Assembly: GCA_011033025.1 (NCBI GenBank)
Contig: WFMF01000210.1
Location: 186,001-250,000 of the forward strand
Direction of reading: 5' to 3'
Origin: Beroe forskalii
Lineage: Eukaryota > Ctenophora > Nuda > Beroida > Beroidae
DNA length: 64,000 nucleotides
Positions 37,183 to 49,720 of the stretch are shown here, one piece after another; the stretch's first letter is position 1, and each line of letters begins with the position of its first letter. The position numbers were made by a program, and so were the translations under genes. Below the pieces are notes generated by a model. That model made no database searches. It saw nothing but the letters and a program-made list of their open reading frames with translations, and was not told where the DNA came from.

Positions 37183-38760
37183 AATGTCGACTTATGTCTT
37201 GATATCACTATGGATACGCTGGCTTTGTGTTGCCATGGTGTCCATTCTCGTATTGTTTGTCATGTTACTATGGCAACCGTATGTTGGTATTACCATAGCA
37301 ATGCCACTGACTGTGACTGCAGTATTTTATTTCACCTGAACTACAACCGCTCTGTTGTGATGTTTTAACGCCACACTTTTTGTACTTTTAACTCCCTCCT
37401 CCATTCTATATATATTTGTTGTTTTCCATCATTTTGCATTCTGAAGACCCTCACTCTTAGAATTTAGATGCTCTGAGAAATGCTTGAGTTATTTTCACCG
37501 CGCCTTGCTGTATCGAACTTTGAAACTCACCCACATTTTCACATCGCAATATTGTACAATGTGTAAATCGTATAGGTAGTTTACAATCTCAATCACTGCC
37601 ACTGTTGTGAGAGATAGTTGTTGTAAAATCTTCCAAATATTTCGGCTTCTCGTTATTTAGAGTTTATAATTCCTCGCTGGAGTCTGAACATCGCTGATCG
37701 GTACTTTGATACTTATCTGATATTGAATATATAGCATTAATTTATAAATGCCGTTGAGAAATACTTACGTTTAATATTTAATCTTTATTCTTTAGTATGG
37801 GTTATCAATAACTTGAATGTTTGATTACTTTATTGGGTAACAGTTGTCTCACCTCCAACCCAAAGTATATTAGAAAGATTGCTATTTCATAAAAAGTGTT
37901 GGACTAATACTCCACAGTTCACACTCCACAAGTATCATAACTTTCAATTTGTCAAGGATTGTAGATCTTAAACCAAATTCAAACCTATGACCATTGCATT
38001 AACTGGCCATCGGAGTTCTTTGAAAACGAATATATTTCCAATGAAAGTTTTCCAATCTCATACAGAAACGCCAGGAGCTTATTAAAATATGTGCAGTGTG
38101 CTAATTGCTCATCAGTCACCAGCAACACGTAAAAATGGCTCTAAAAAGGGTCTGTCGAAAGTTATTCGATCAGTAGATTGTAGTTTTTTATTGTCTTTGC
38201 TGTCACCCTTGCCATTTGAAATGGATGGGAAACAGTTTTCCCTCGTGGAAAAACACTCTTTTGGCCCTTAGGACTTTGGGACCACATGAGGCCCTCTCAC
38301 TACCCTTTTTTACGAGCAACTATGCGATCCTACATGGGTACTGTGTTCTGGATGTTCGTTTATCCTAATGTAACCACCTTTTTAATCTACAACACATGCT
38401 ATCAGCTCGGCAATTGATTGTTGATAATTTTACAACTGTTTGATATATTTCCAGATTTTGCCTTGTTTTATCTCGCATTGAACTGAAATCGGATTATAAG
38501 CATTTCTGTCTGTTTGAAACATGTAATTCATTATCTAGTTATACAATCGTGTTCATTTACCCAAAATATGTGTGCACATGCGTCGATTTATGAAGGGGTT
38601 GATAGATTCTCGCATTTTACAGTGCGTGTACAATTTACTTTTCATTTGCGCGAAAGTTGTGAGTTTTTATTGATCTTTCCATGTGCAAACATATATAAGT
38701 TATGAAGAGAATAACCGGGTCCAACCATAATAAAAGATTCTGAATTGTGATGTGGTCCAT
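37183..38760 (+). other. Probable 3' UTR and flank of the left DBHS gene
   Basis: AT-rich sequence after the stop codon. The first ~300 bases remain alignable to the right arm; no coding evidence. An aataaa hexamer lies at 38729-38734, about 1.55 kb after the stop, and could be the polyadenylation signal. No transcript evidence is available. Confidence 0.4.
38729..38734 (+). promoter_or_regulatory. Candidate polyadenylation signal
   Basis: A canonical aataaa, followed within 30 nt by a GT-rich stretch (tgtgatgtggt). It is inferred to end the left DBHS transcript only because of its position. Confidence 0.3.
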
Positions 38761-39253
38761 CATATTGTATAGTCCAGTATCCTTTATTACATCACTTTTC
38801 ATAATTCATACTCTTATTGCTCCTTCGATTAACAGACGATTGAAAATCTTACGTTGTTTTGTTGCTGATTTGCAAATCCATTTGATAATAATGATATGGC
38901 TAATGGCGGTAAATTAGTTGGTTTATCATATTCTTTCTGAAGCCACATTGCCAGCCCCACCGTGAGTTTCACAAGATAAATCAGTCTATTATCAAAGTAT
39001 TCATACTTCTACACGGGAACTTTGTTGCATTGTCTACAAGAAAGATGAAACTGAAATGGTGAAATAGTGGGGAGTGAATGCTATGTAAGGTTAGCGGATT
39101 AGATTATATCTTAATTATCTTTAAACTCTGAATGTCGCTGAACATATCTTATATGTGCGCTAATGTTTCGAAGTCAGTTTTACTATTTATTTCCCTAGTT
39201 GATCACCAATCTGATAAATAGTCCACGAATATATATTGATAATTTACAGTGGC

Positions 39254-39354
39254 AGTTCGAACTGCAGTTTTGTGTGCGCGACGTACAGGCATGTTATTTA
39301 TCCCCTTTACGCCGCGCAAACTTACGCCGCGCACACTAAATTGCAGTTCGAACT
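39254..39354. repeat. Inverted repeat, 32-bp arms
   Basis: agttcgaactgcagttttgt... at 39254-39285 is matched in reverse complement at 39323-39354 with few mismatches, around a ~37-bp loop. Each arm contains the palindrome agttcgaact. It may be a tiny MITE or a cruciform-forming site. Confidence 0.8.
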
Positions 39355-42300
39355 ATCACCGTAATCTAGAATAGAAAGAATTTGTGAAAAAGAGTCCAAT
39401 GATACTTTTGCCGCGTATATTATTGTCACCCTATTTATTTTATTCTCTGTCTCTGACGAGATCGATTAAATGAATTTACATTTATTTTACTGTGAAATCA
39501 ATGTGTATCTTTGCGAGTTCCCGAGTTTCTAGGTACATTTGGAATCAATTTGATAATGTAACAATTTCTCAGGTCTGAGAAATGTTGTAAATGATTATCA
39601 TACCTTAGCCAATGAACATTTGGTCCAGTTGCACTAAACATTCATTTCATTTTTTACCTTTAAATACCAAGATGCTTGGATTCAGATGTCTCATGAAAAA
39701 TCTAATTAGTTTTCATGTTAATCTGACGACAAACTCTATCCCATGCTTTGCTCTTAGTTTTACATTGACATCTTCTTGACGCTACACGACTGACCCTTAT
39801 TCCCTTGTTTTGAAATTTTATTTTAGGAATTTAGATTTCTTCATTGCAGATTGATCATGAATTTAGATCTGTGACATTTCTACTACTATGCCAATACTTC
39901 GTTGAAGTTAGATTACTTTCAGAGCATCCCTTAAATTCTAAAGAGTGAGGGTCTTCCCGAATGTAAGATAAATGGAAAAAAAAAATTAAAATATATAAAT
40001 GGAGGGGGAGAAAAGTACAAAAGTGGGGGGTTAAAATCACAACAGAGGTTGGTTCAGGTGAAATAAAATCCCCGAGCCCAAGTCATGGCATTGCTATGGT
40101 AAAAAAATGGAAAACATGACAAACAATAAGAGAATGGACAATGGCAACAAAAAGCCAGCATAGTGATTTCAAACATAAGTCGACTTTTTTAATGTCGTCC
40201 GTTTGTCGGCAGGTTCTCATCCATGCAGGGGCGTTTTCCCCCGGCTGGCCTCATGGGCCCAAACTGAAAGTTAAATGTTATAGTTTATAAAAAATTATAC
40301 AAATTATAAAACCATTTTGGGGGGCAACCCACCACGCGGGGGGCAACATTTGTCACCCCAAAATTTTGGGTAGAATATACACAACAAAATTTTTAAGATA
40401 ATCATCAATGGACCATATATAACCAGTGAGCGAATAAACATCACAAACTGTTCCACCGCCTGTAAAATAAAAAAAGTAAAGGCTTAAAGTTGGGGACCTA
40501 AAATCAACATGCTTTCGGTTTTGTTTATTGATCGCAGAAGTGAACAAAAAAAATCTTATTAATTTTCATAATTTTAACTTTGAAATTCAAATTCCCCACC
40601 TCAGAAAAAACAAACCCCTAAATGATGGTAAATAATGAAATCGTTTTTATCTAATAAACACAAAATTTTCCCATCTATTTCGAGTGAAAACAATATTTAT
40701 CCAAATTCATAATAGAAACTGGCCATAAAAATTGTACGCTGATTGATCATGGAGATTTCGAATTCCTTCCTGTGGATTGTCGGCAAGGGGCGGGGCTCGA
40801 AAAAACCCAGGGAATATAGGGGTTTTTTGCCCCCCTCCCTTTGTGGAGAAATTTTGCACAAATGATCCGTTTAAAAATTTAAAAAAAAGCCATCCATTTC
40901 TTGTGCAACATTTCTTACGTAAAGAGGGAACTTTGATGAATGGGTTTTTCAAATGGTCAAAGAAATGGTATTATAATCACAGGGAAAGACCTTTTGACTA
41001 AATAAGAAAATTGCAAAAAACACAGTGTAATAAAAGGGGGGCAACTATATTTCTATATGACCTTGGGATAATTTGAATTAGGGTTGTTAATTTAGGCAAC
41101 ATCAGACATGGTTTTTAAACTCCCTTACTAAATAAATGCCAAAAACCCCAATTATAATTATGATTTCAAAAAAAACTACAACTCCAACTTATGGGATATA
41201 AAACATTTTCATTTTCATAGATTTGGGGCGGAATGGAACCCCAAATTTCTATCAAAAATTGAACTGAAAAAAGGGCCTTTTCAAAACCCTTTTGATTACA
41301 ATGGAACGGGACCGTTTGAAAAAAGGGGGCTAAATCTAAAGTATGGACGAATTTCGTAAAAAAACGCGCTGCATTATTTTTTATAATTGATGTGCAATGA
41401 TGATACGGTTGGGTTTCTGAGAACTGCTTTAAATTTTTAAAACAATTTTAGGGAAGGGAAAGTTAAATAAAATTTTACTTCTTCCAAAAAGGATGTTACG
41501 GCTTGCTCCCTTTTTAAAAAGGCGGAAAGCCTTCGACTTTAAAATAAACATGATTGTTTATGATCTGAGATTAATAATTTTACAAAACTGTCAGTTTATA
41601 TCGGCGTTGTTCTTTGAAGGTTTCATTGGGCTTTTTTGTACGACCCCCAAATTTTCCTCAAAACACCTTGGTCAGCAAACGTTCCAGGGGTTTTTTCCAT
41701 GATTCAAAATTTTGGAACAAAAAGTTTGGTCGAAAATCTAATCCATGGCCCCTCAAAAAATCAATCATTTATAGTTTTGTTAAAATTGCGTTTTCAAATT
41801 TTATTCAAATGGGGTTTGTGATATCAAAAAAATTCTGTCACTTTCTGACCTTCTTGAAAATTTAATGGCCAGGGGCATATGACAAAATGACGGCAGCGCG
41901 GGGTAATTCAAAACTTTTTCCAAACTTAAGCAAGTAGCCGGGGGAAATAATCCCAAAAAAACAATTAATAAACTCTGCAAACTCCCAAAATTTAGATCAT
42001 AAACTAAAGAATCAGTAATTAAATTTTCTTTTTTGGGGAAACAACTTTTATAGTGAAAAGGGGATTACCATACCTTCATAAAAGATTTTTGAAAATTTTA
42101 TCGAAGATTTTTTTAAATTAAGACCAAATAAAGGATAGAAACTGACAAACTAACAACTATATATTTTATTTGAAATCGGGAATAGAAAGCAGATAAAAAG
42201 AGATGGTAAATTAATGAATATGTTTTGCTTAAATATTAGTATAATTGCATTGCAAAATGCAAATGGCACACGCCCCAATGAGCTAATAAATCCTAATGGC

Positions 42301-42374
42301 AGATACCCTAATGGCACACGCCCCAAGGCACCCAACTGACCATGTCACTTTAAAACCCGGTCCCCCCTGTCCCT

Positions 42375-42995
42375 GTCTGGCGGTGTCTCATTCAGGGGGG
42401 GGTGGTCCCCTGGTTAGGCGGCTTCCCCAGGGGGCATGCCTGGGGGATCCCCCTTCATGCCGTGGGTGAAGGGGGGGGGGGATCCCGGGCTGCCAGGGGG
42501 CCCCTGAGTGGGGCGAGCCGTGCATTGCCCGGGGGCATCCCCGGGCCGTGGGGTGGCATGCCAGGGCCTGGGGGCCCCTCCCCCCCAGGGGGCATGTTGG
42601 GGCATGTGAGGGGTTGAGGCCCCATCGGGGGATGTTGGGGATTTTTTGGGGAATAGGGCCCCGGGGGGGGGGAGTTGAGAGAATCAGAGCAAAGTATTTA
42701 GGTGAATAGAGCAACGAACTCATCAGTCATCTCTTGGATTAACAATGATAGCCAAACTTCAGTACGCTTTTTCAAAATAAGGCTGCCACAAAAAAATTTT
42801 TTAATTGAACAAAAGGCATTTAAAATATGGGTTTTTACTGCCCTGGTTATTCCCGGCAGTAACCTACCTTTCCGTCAGGGAAGGGGGTTCCAGGTCTGTG
42901 AGGGGGCCCCATGGGGGGGTTTGGGGGCCCTGTTACCCCAGGGGCCGGGGGCTGTGGGGGCCCGGCCCGACCCTTTTTGAAGCCCCCCTGGGATT
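42375..42995 (-). other. Right-copy exons 8-9 remnants (Pro/Gly-rich), homopolymer-distorted
   Basis: On the minus strand this still matches left exons 8 and 9 (ccctgacggaaag donor edge; the gcatgcc-rich PPHGMP-coding repeats), but with expanded C/G runs and lost segments. Plus-strand frames here are shadows. Confidence 0.7.
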
Positions 42996-43349
42996 TTATT
43001 TGGTGTACATTCGTTGACGTCAGAAATCTTTAAACCAAGAAAAAACAAATTAGTTTGTTTGTTTGTTTGGGAAAACCCCAGGGGGGGTTTGGAATGTCCC
43101 AAAAAAGAAAAAAATAAAAATTTAAACCATAAAAACAAAAAACAAGCCACAAGCAAAAGGAGATGCCAATAAAGGCATTTTCCCCGTAGATTTTAGTAGC
43201 CTCTTTTTACTAAAAATTAAAATACCCCCAAAGGCCCTGTCGAACCCTTTGGGCGTTTTCCCCAGTAAATTTGTCTCCTTTCTGTTCCTCCTGTTTTGCC
43301 ATGTCTTCCAACCTTCTCCGCTCCTCCCCTCCCTCATTTTTTCCCCTGG

Positions 43350-44940
43350 AGATATTTGTTAACCAAAAAAGTTGGACGGTTGGCCCAGTAACCCCCCGCT
43401 GGTTTGGAGGGATCCCCCATTTATTTTTTCTTTGGTGTTCCGTTGTCACACCCAAAACCCCCGGGGGGTTCACTAAACCGTCCAAGGGTTTTTGGGTGGT
43501 GATTCTGACGGGATGGGAAGTTTAAACCCATGTTACTCGGCCCCCTTATTCGGGACCCCCCTTTACCGCCCCCTTTTTTGGACCCCGTTATTGGCCCCCG
43601 TTTTGGCCCCCCGTTATTGGACCCCGTTATTGGACCCCGTTATTGGGACTGTCATTGGGGCCCCCCGTTATGCGGCCCCCCTGTTATTCGGCCCTCCCCT
43701 TTGGCCCCCCTGCCCCCGGACCCCCGTCTTTTGGGCCCCCCGTTATTCAGACCCCCGTTATTCAGACCCCCTTTTTAGTTGTATTTAAACCATTTCAACA
43801 TAATCAAGTGAAAACCTTGGTAAACATTTTCTTCAAATCCCCTAATTTCTAAAAACGCCCTTTTTCACGTGCTGGAAAAAAGGGCAACAAATTCTTTTAA
43901 GGCTTTAAATGTATTCAAACCATTTCAACGTAATCAAGTCGAAAAAAAAGGGAATATCAATTTTTTTAAACCCCAACTTACAAAACGTCCGGGGCCCAAA
44001 TCCGTGCCCAATTTGTTCATCGTTTTAATTTCCATCCCTTTATTCACTGCAAGACATGGAGAAACCATTTCAGTAGACCATCGGTTCCCGAATAGGATTA
44101 AGACAATTTTTTCGTCATAAACGTAATTTCAATCAATTTTGGGGTTCAATTTTTTTGAAGCCTCCCAAACAACAATCTTCGACCGAATTCTGAAACTCGT
44201 TTTAAGAAGCAACTTTAAGGGGCTTAAAGCAGCATATCAAAATAAAAAAAATAACCGATGAAACTATTTGAAAATTGAGAGTTCCCAAAATAAAGGGAAA
44301 AAAGTTCTATCGCAAAATACGTTATTTTAGTGGTTTTACGCGATTTTGATGACGTCATCACAGCACCCAAATAGGGACTCAAACCAACCTTTCCCCTTTT
44401 TAGCCTATAAGACCACCCCAAATTTTAGTACAACATACTTTGACCGGTCTCTCATCTCAAGATAAGTTGCAAAATTTTTGACACCTTTACCATTTAACTT
44501 TTTTTCCATAATTTGGGAAACCCATTTTTTACCGTAATTTTTGAAATCGCGTATTCTGATGAAAAAAACCGATAGCCTAATAAACCAAGGGTTTTAAAAC
44601 CCTTTTTTTTCTTAAAATTTTTCCGGGAAAAAAATTGACCGCCATTCCTTTTCCCTTTTTGGGAAAGCGGGCCCCCAAAAAACCTTTTCGCTAAAAAAAA
44701 AAACAAAAATTTTTGCTGTTGGGTGAGTTTAGCAAAAATGAGTCCCAGAACTTTTATAGCCTATAAAATTTTCCCCCTTTTGATCAACAAAACCCCACCC
44801 CGATCATGGCTCACCATTTCCGTTCTTGAGATCTCGGCTTTCCAAATTTGTCTTTAATTATCATAATTTATAGTATTATTATATCACCTTGCGACACTCA
44901 AATCTCTAAACTTATACCCCTGGCCAGTTTTTTTTACTTG
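43350..44940. other. Right-arm-only insertion, intron 6
   Basis: The left intron 6 is only 184 bp, while here ~1.6 kb intervenes. 43555-43775 is a ccccgttattgga-type short tandem repeat. The rest is AT-rich without a recognisable frame, and quality is poor throughout. I cannot assign an element type. Confidence 0.55.
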
Positions 44941-46704
44941 GGGGGGTTACCGCCTGACTTGTATGGAACAAAAGCCATCGCTAGACGGTAGTATCTTTTT
45001 CAAATCATTCAAAGTTGTGACAGAATTTTTCATTAAAAGGTTTCACATCAAAGTATCCTATACATCGATGTGTGTAAGTGTGAAGTTGTCCCAATTGGTG
45101 GGGACGAAGCGATCCTGCTTACAGCTTTCTTGAGTTCTGCGAGTTTGTGCAACTCGTCATTCTTTCTCCACTCCTCCTCCCTCCGTTGCACTTCTGTCTT
45201 CCGCAACATCTCCTCTTGTTCTGAAACCAAACAGACATGGTAAGAGGTCCAAGAAAACTTCAAACAGTTAACAGGCATGGTAAGGGGGCTGACTGCAGTT
45301 CAATTTCAAGTAGACTATTTAATCGAGCCTGTCATCAAGAAGGTGTTTACATGCGAAATTGAATAGATTAAGAGGGCGAAAACAAGCGAAAATCACAAAC
45401 TGAAATCACTCCACTGACCCTCGAGCGCCTTCATCATTTCGTCCATGAGTTTTATCCGGGCTGCCCTCATCTCCCCCTCCAACTCCTCCTTCTGTTTCTT
45501 CTCAATCTCATCTAGAGCTTTCCACCGCAAGGCTAACTCGTGGTCGAAGGTGTGTGGGATGGCAAACCGGGGCGGCACCTCTCTGGTAAGAAGGGGGAAA
45601 GTTATTAAATCAAGAGGATTTTAGGAGGAATAAGGAGTTTTGAGGGGATCATCCGGGAACTCCAAGGAAGTTTGAGCGGATTTTAGTAGGATTCACGAAG
45701 ACTGGTCATGATGATAAGAAATTATTGATACATAGCAACATTCCAATTAACTATCAACCTCATGGAGGCCGAGAGGAAGGCACCTATAAAAATTCCGGGA
45801 TCCAATTATAACACCAGTTAACTAAACCCATTCCACCACCCCTCCCCACCTGTCCCTGTAATACTCCTTGGTCTTCTTCAGACTTTCCTCGTACACATCA
45901 TCAAAGTCATCCTCAGTAGGTGCCATCTGCACGTTGACTGGCATTGGCAGGCGCGTCAGCAGGAAGGCGCCCTGAAGGATGTTCTTTTGAAGATTGCGCA
46001 GACCCAACCTAAGATCCTGGATTTTTCTAACTCCATCAAAAATTGAAAAAAAGGTCTCCAGTTTACGTCCTTTTTAGAAAAATCTGGGAATCATAAAAAA
46101 CAAAAAATTGCAGGCAAGGATGCCAGCATCTCCAGCGCCCCCAAAGAAAAACCCTACCTGGGAGCAGGCGCTCAGACAGTCCTCTGCAGATTTCCGTTTA
46201 GCGAAGAGAACGTAGCCGTAGCCCTTGGGCATGCCCTTCTCATCGCACACCACGTGGCACATCTCTATCTCTCCGAACTGACTGCGGAGGAGAGATGATG
46301 TGAGGAGACAGTAGAATACATGTACAGAGAAGAGATGATGTGTAAGGAGACTTTACAACACTACTTTAAACTTTTAAACAATGAAATTTGAGATTATGTA
46401 TGAGAACAATCTAGGGTTGTGTTGAGAAACACACTTTGTATATACCAACATCTGACACCATAGCTGTTTGTACCATAGCTGTTCAAGTTATTGAAAGTGC
46501 TGATGATAGTACAGAAATTTATTCACTACATTGACCAAAAATTTGCTTTTCATTGCTCAAGAGCTGTTTAAAATCCATCAACTTCACGAGGAGAGAAGAT
46601 GTTTGAGTAGACAGTGCTGGCTGAAAAGCTTAGTAAAAAACTCGAAAGTACAGGCTACCTTCAGCTGTTCTGATTGATTTTTGCTTTCTTAGCGCAAAAA
46701 GAAC

Positions 46705-46777
46705 AGCCCCCAGTGAGAATTGAACTCACGACCCCTGGTTTACAAGACCAGTGCTCTAACCACTGAGCTATGGAGGC
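46705..46777 (-). tRNA. tRNA-Thr(UGU), right array copy a
   Basis: Identical to left copy 1. It is the mirror of left copy 5, with the same T5 terminator context before a gcgc string, and is closest to exon 3 of the right DBHS copy. Confidence 0.97.
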
Positions 46778-47283
46778 AGTGAATAGCTCAACCTTTACTG
46801 CAGATTTAAAGATATTTACTTCTCAACATATAACCTGAGCCATGCTGCGATATAAAGACACATTCTGCCATGAGGGAAATGGCTACTCGAAATTATTATT
46901 AAAAAGATAAAAGGTTTCATTACTTTGGTCTCAATCACATCTACTTCATTGGACGTTTACTCTACGGGTTGTTCTGTATAGAAACCTTATCTACTCCACT
47001 GGTCAGCACAATCAGAAAATTATCTGAGAAGACTAGAATGCAAGTTTAAGGCATATACGGTATTTATTGCTGCTGAATTCTCACTATAGAAGTATAGATG
47101 CTTAGATGATACACTCATGTAACTTATTAATCTACCAGCACAAGAAACTGAAACAATTTCTTTTTCGTCTTCCAATATACTGGCATCATGAATGAACAAT
47201 TGCAATGTTCGGCTTTGTAAAGCCATATTGATACATTTTACACCCAATAGTGATCTAAAGAAGGCAGGGCATAAAAATAATGA

Positions 47284-47356
47284 AGCCCCCAGTGAGAATT
47301 GAACTCACGACCCCTGGTTTACAAGACCAGTGCTCTAACCACTGAGCTATGGAGGC
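47284..47356 (-). tRNA. tRNA-Thr(UGU), right array copy b
   Basis: Identical mature sequence with a T5 terminator. It mirrors left copy 4. Confidence 0.97.
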
Positions 47357-47839
47357 GGTGAATAGCTGAACCATTACTGCTTATTCAAAAACCAAAACAC
47401 TAAGACATAAACACACATCCTTCCATGAGGCCGATACGTTAACTGTTGAATTGAATCGAAAATCATTCAACAAGAATCAGATAAATAATGGATGTAAATT
47501 TCTTACGTTGGTTTTTTGCAGGGCCAATCTGCATGAACAGAACATAGGTATGAAGGGGTTGTTTTTGATCCCAATTTATGGTCACTGGTCAGCATACTTT
47601 TATACCTAGCTTACAATAGACAACAATGGAAGGCAAGTTCAAGGCAAATGAAGCAGCTGAATTCTTGTTGAAGATGGCAATTGATACATAAGTACTTTCA
47701 TGTTTTAATCCACCACGAAATCAGACCTTGGATGCCTTCAGAGATCCAGAATTATGGTATGAGGCATCCAACTTAGGAGTGGTATATATTCAAACTCCCA
47801 CAAGAGAGATATACAGAGGGCAGAGAATCAAAAGAGAGA

Positions 47840-47912
47840 AGCCCCCAGTGAGAATTGAACTCACGACCCCTGGTTTACAAGACCAGTGCTCTAACCACTG
47901 AGCTATGGAGGC
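47840..47912 (-). tRNA. tRNA-Thr(UGU), right array copy c
   Basis: It mirrors left copy 3 but has the consensus gtgag T stem, so the left A-C mismatch is private to the left arm. T4 terminator. Confidence 0.97.
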
Positions 47913-48343
47913 ATTGAATGGCTCTACCATTACTACACATTTAAAACCCATACACTTATTACAGGGTGACATAAACACACATCCTTCCATGAGGCAGATC
48001 AAAGAATCAAGAAAATAACGATTTTTTTCTAGTTTGGTTCCATTTAATTTACAGAGTTAATCTACAAGGTCAATGGTTAGCAGACTATAATAAAGAAGAG
48101 TAGAAGGCAATATCAAGGCAAATGAAGCTGCTGAATAATGAATTGCGACTGTTGATGGTTTGACTCATGTTTCATTCTACTACAACACGGAAATAATGAT
48201 AAGAAAGCTTGTACAAAAAATTTCTTTTTGGATGCCTTCAGTTTTTGCAGATCCAAAAGAATGGCATTTTACTTTGAAGTGCCATTTATTGATACATTCT
48301 ACTCCCACAAGACATCTACCAATGGCAGGGCATCAAAAAGTGA

Positions 48344-48416
48344 AGCCCCCAGTGAGAATTGAACTCACGACCCCTGGTTTACAAGACCAGTGCTCTAACC
48401 ACTGAGCTATGGAGGC
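48344..48416 (-). tRNA. tRNA-Thr(UGU), right array copy d
   Basis: Consensus sequence, T5 terminator; mirror of left copy 2. Confidence 0.97.
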
Positions 48417-48832
48417 AGTGAATAGCTGAACTGTTATTGTTCATTTACAAAGCAGACAAAGATTTGAGATTATACCATGCTATTGGCATCCCCATTCCCA
48501 CCATGGAGCCACATTCTTCATCTAATGAAAAGTGAAGGAAATAAAGAATTTTTCCTCAGTTCGGTTTTGCAAGGTTTTTCTACAGGGGTTAATCTGTATG
48601 AAAATATCATGGAGAGGTTGAGGAATAGAAGAAAAGATCAAGGCAAATGAAGCTTGCCACCGAATTTTCACTATAGATGGTATGCTCATGTTTAATTTAT
48701 TAACATGACAAATGTTTTAATAATAAATTTCTTTGTCATGTAACCCTGTACTCTGCAGTGATACAATCTAGTTTCTCCTTCAGAAAAGATTTATAAACTC
48801 TGTATATATCAGGCAGGGCATCAAAATAGTGA

Positions 48833-48905
48833 AGCCCCCAGTGAGAATTGAACTCACGACCCCTGGTTTACAAGACCAGTGCTGTAACCACTGAGCTATG
48901 GAGGC
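48833..48905 (-). tRNA. tRNA-Thr(UGU), right array copy e (D-stem variant)
   Basis: It mirrors left copy 1 but carries cagc instead of gagc in the D stem, giving one C-C mismatch next to the A box. T4 terminator. Likely still recognisable, perhaps weakened. Confidence 0.92.
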
Positions 48906-49211
48906 AGTGGATTTCTCTGCCATTACTGCTCATTTAACATTCAACATTTCTCAATGTAATATTCAACTAAAACTGCATTATAGACACAATGTACTATGAG
49001 GCAAAAGCATCATAGGGAGTCTTTTCAATGATATAATATGATGGTTTGTGTGGTACATTAGCCAATGATTCAATATCAACAAAAAGAAAAAAATCTCAGC
49101 AAAAACATTCTCATTAGAAGTTTTCAAATATTAAGTTGATTGAATCAACTTCTGATACTTCTGTAACTACTATTCTACACAACTTGATAATGGTATATTG
49201 TATTACCATAC

Positions 49212-49324
49212 CCATCTCTAACAAGAATTGCGCCTGCTGGAGCATTTCTTGTGCGTTGATTGTTCCCGTATGCAGGCGCTTAATTTCCTGTTCCCCGGGG
49301 CTGGTATTACTCGAACGTACGCTG
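49212..49324 (-). CDS. Possible exon of an unidentified nested gene
   Basis: The minus strand reads a compositionally protein-like segment (SSNTSPGEQEIKRLHTGTIN, then AQEMLQQAQFLLEMG) ending at a possible donor gtatgg. Upstream the frame meets a stop unless an acceptor (gacag near 49324) or a one-base change is assumed; the overlapping frame offers an ATG start reading MSVNKTDNGQMTA. I do not recognise the protein. It has no counterpart in the left arm. Confidence 0.3.
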
Positions 49325-49599
49325 TCATTTGACCGTTGTCAGTCTTATTTACTGACATAGTGAGTTGACGATAAAGCATAAAAGTGACCTCACAAATCAA
49401 GATACAATCGGGCGTACACCTACGGGAATTAAGAGCAACAGTTGGTATTGAATAGATTAAATATTTATCTGAAATAATTTTCCGCGATAAAACGCTTCTT
49501 CTATCAAGTGTGACATCGCAATTTACTAACATCGTTGAATCAATTTTTGAATTTTATAAATACCTTGTTATGCGGGCGCTATATATATTTCATTCTCCT

Positions 49600-49720
49600 A
49601 CAATTTTGAATTAACGCGCGCAGATCGAAATATCACGTGGGCGATTTCGTTCCACGTGCCAAATGTTCATGTAGCGTTCCCGCCATTTCATAGAACTCTT
49701 TGAAGATTCGTTGCGCGCCG
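49600..49720 (-). promoter_or_regulatory. Promoter-like patch with two CACGTG boxes
   Basis: E-boxes at 49634-49639 and 49653-49658, 13 bp apart, in a locally CpG-rich stretch (cgcgcgcag, gcgcgccg) inside otherwise AT-rich intron. It lies upstream, on the minus strand, of the possible exon at 49212-49324. Confidence 0.4.

Larger units (their letters stand above)
19007..37485 (+). repeat. Left arm of a giant imperfect palindrome
   Basis: Read forward, this stretch matches the reverse complement of 39925-58035 in the same order. The order is: cattggtgattt edge, 22-bp minisatellite, GC-rich block, DBHS exons 1-2, five tRNA genes, exons 3-10, then the 3' flank as far as gaagaccctcactct (near 37444). 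The match is broken by insertions private to each arm. Non-coding parts differ at many sites, while exons differ little. Confidence 0.93.
37486..39924. other. Palindrome spacer
   Basis: The sequence between the arms that has no inverted partner. It is AT-rich with no supported gene; frames here are under 65 codons without features. It contains one strong hairpin (39254-39354). Confidence 0.8.

Noticed and set aside
43492..43788. Pro-rich 80-98-codon frames
   Set aside because: Translate the ccccgttattgga short repeat in a low-quality region, open in three frames at once.
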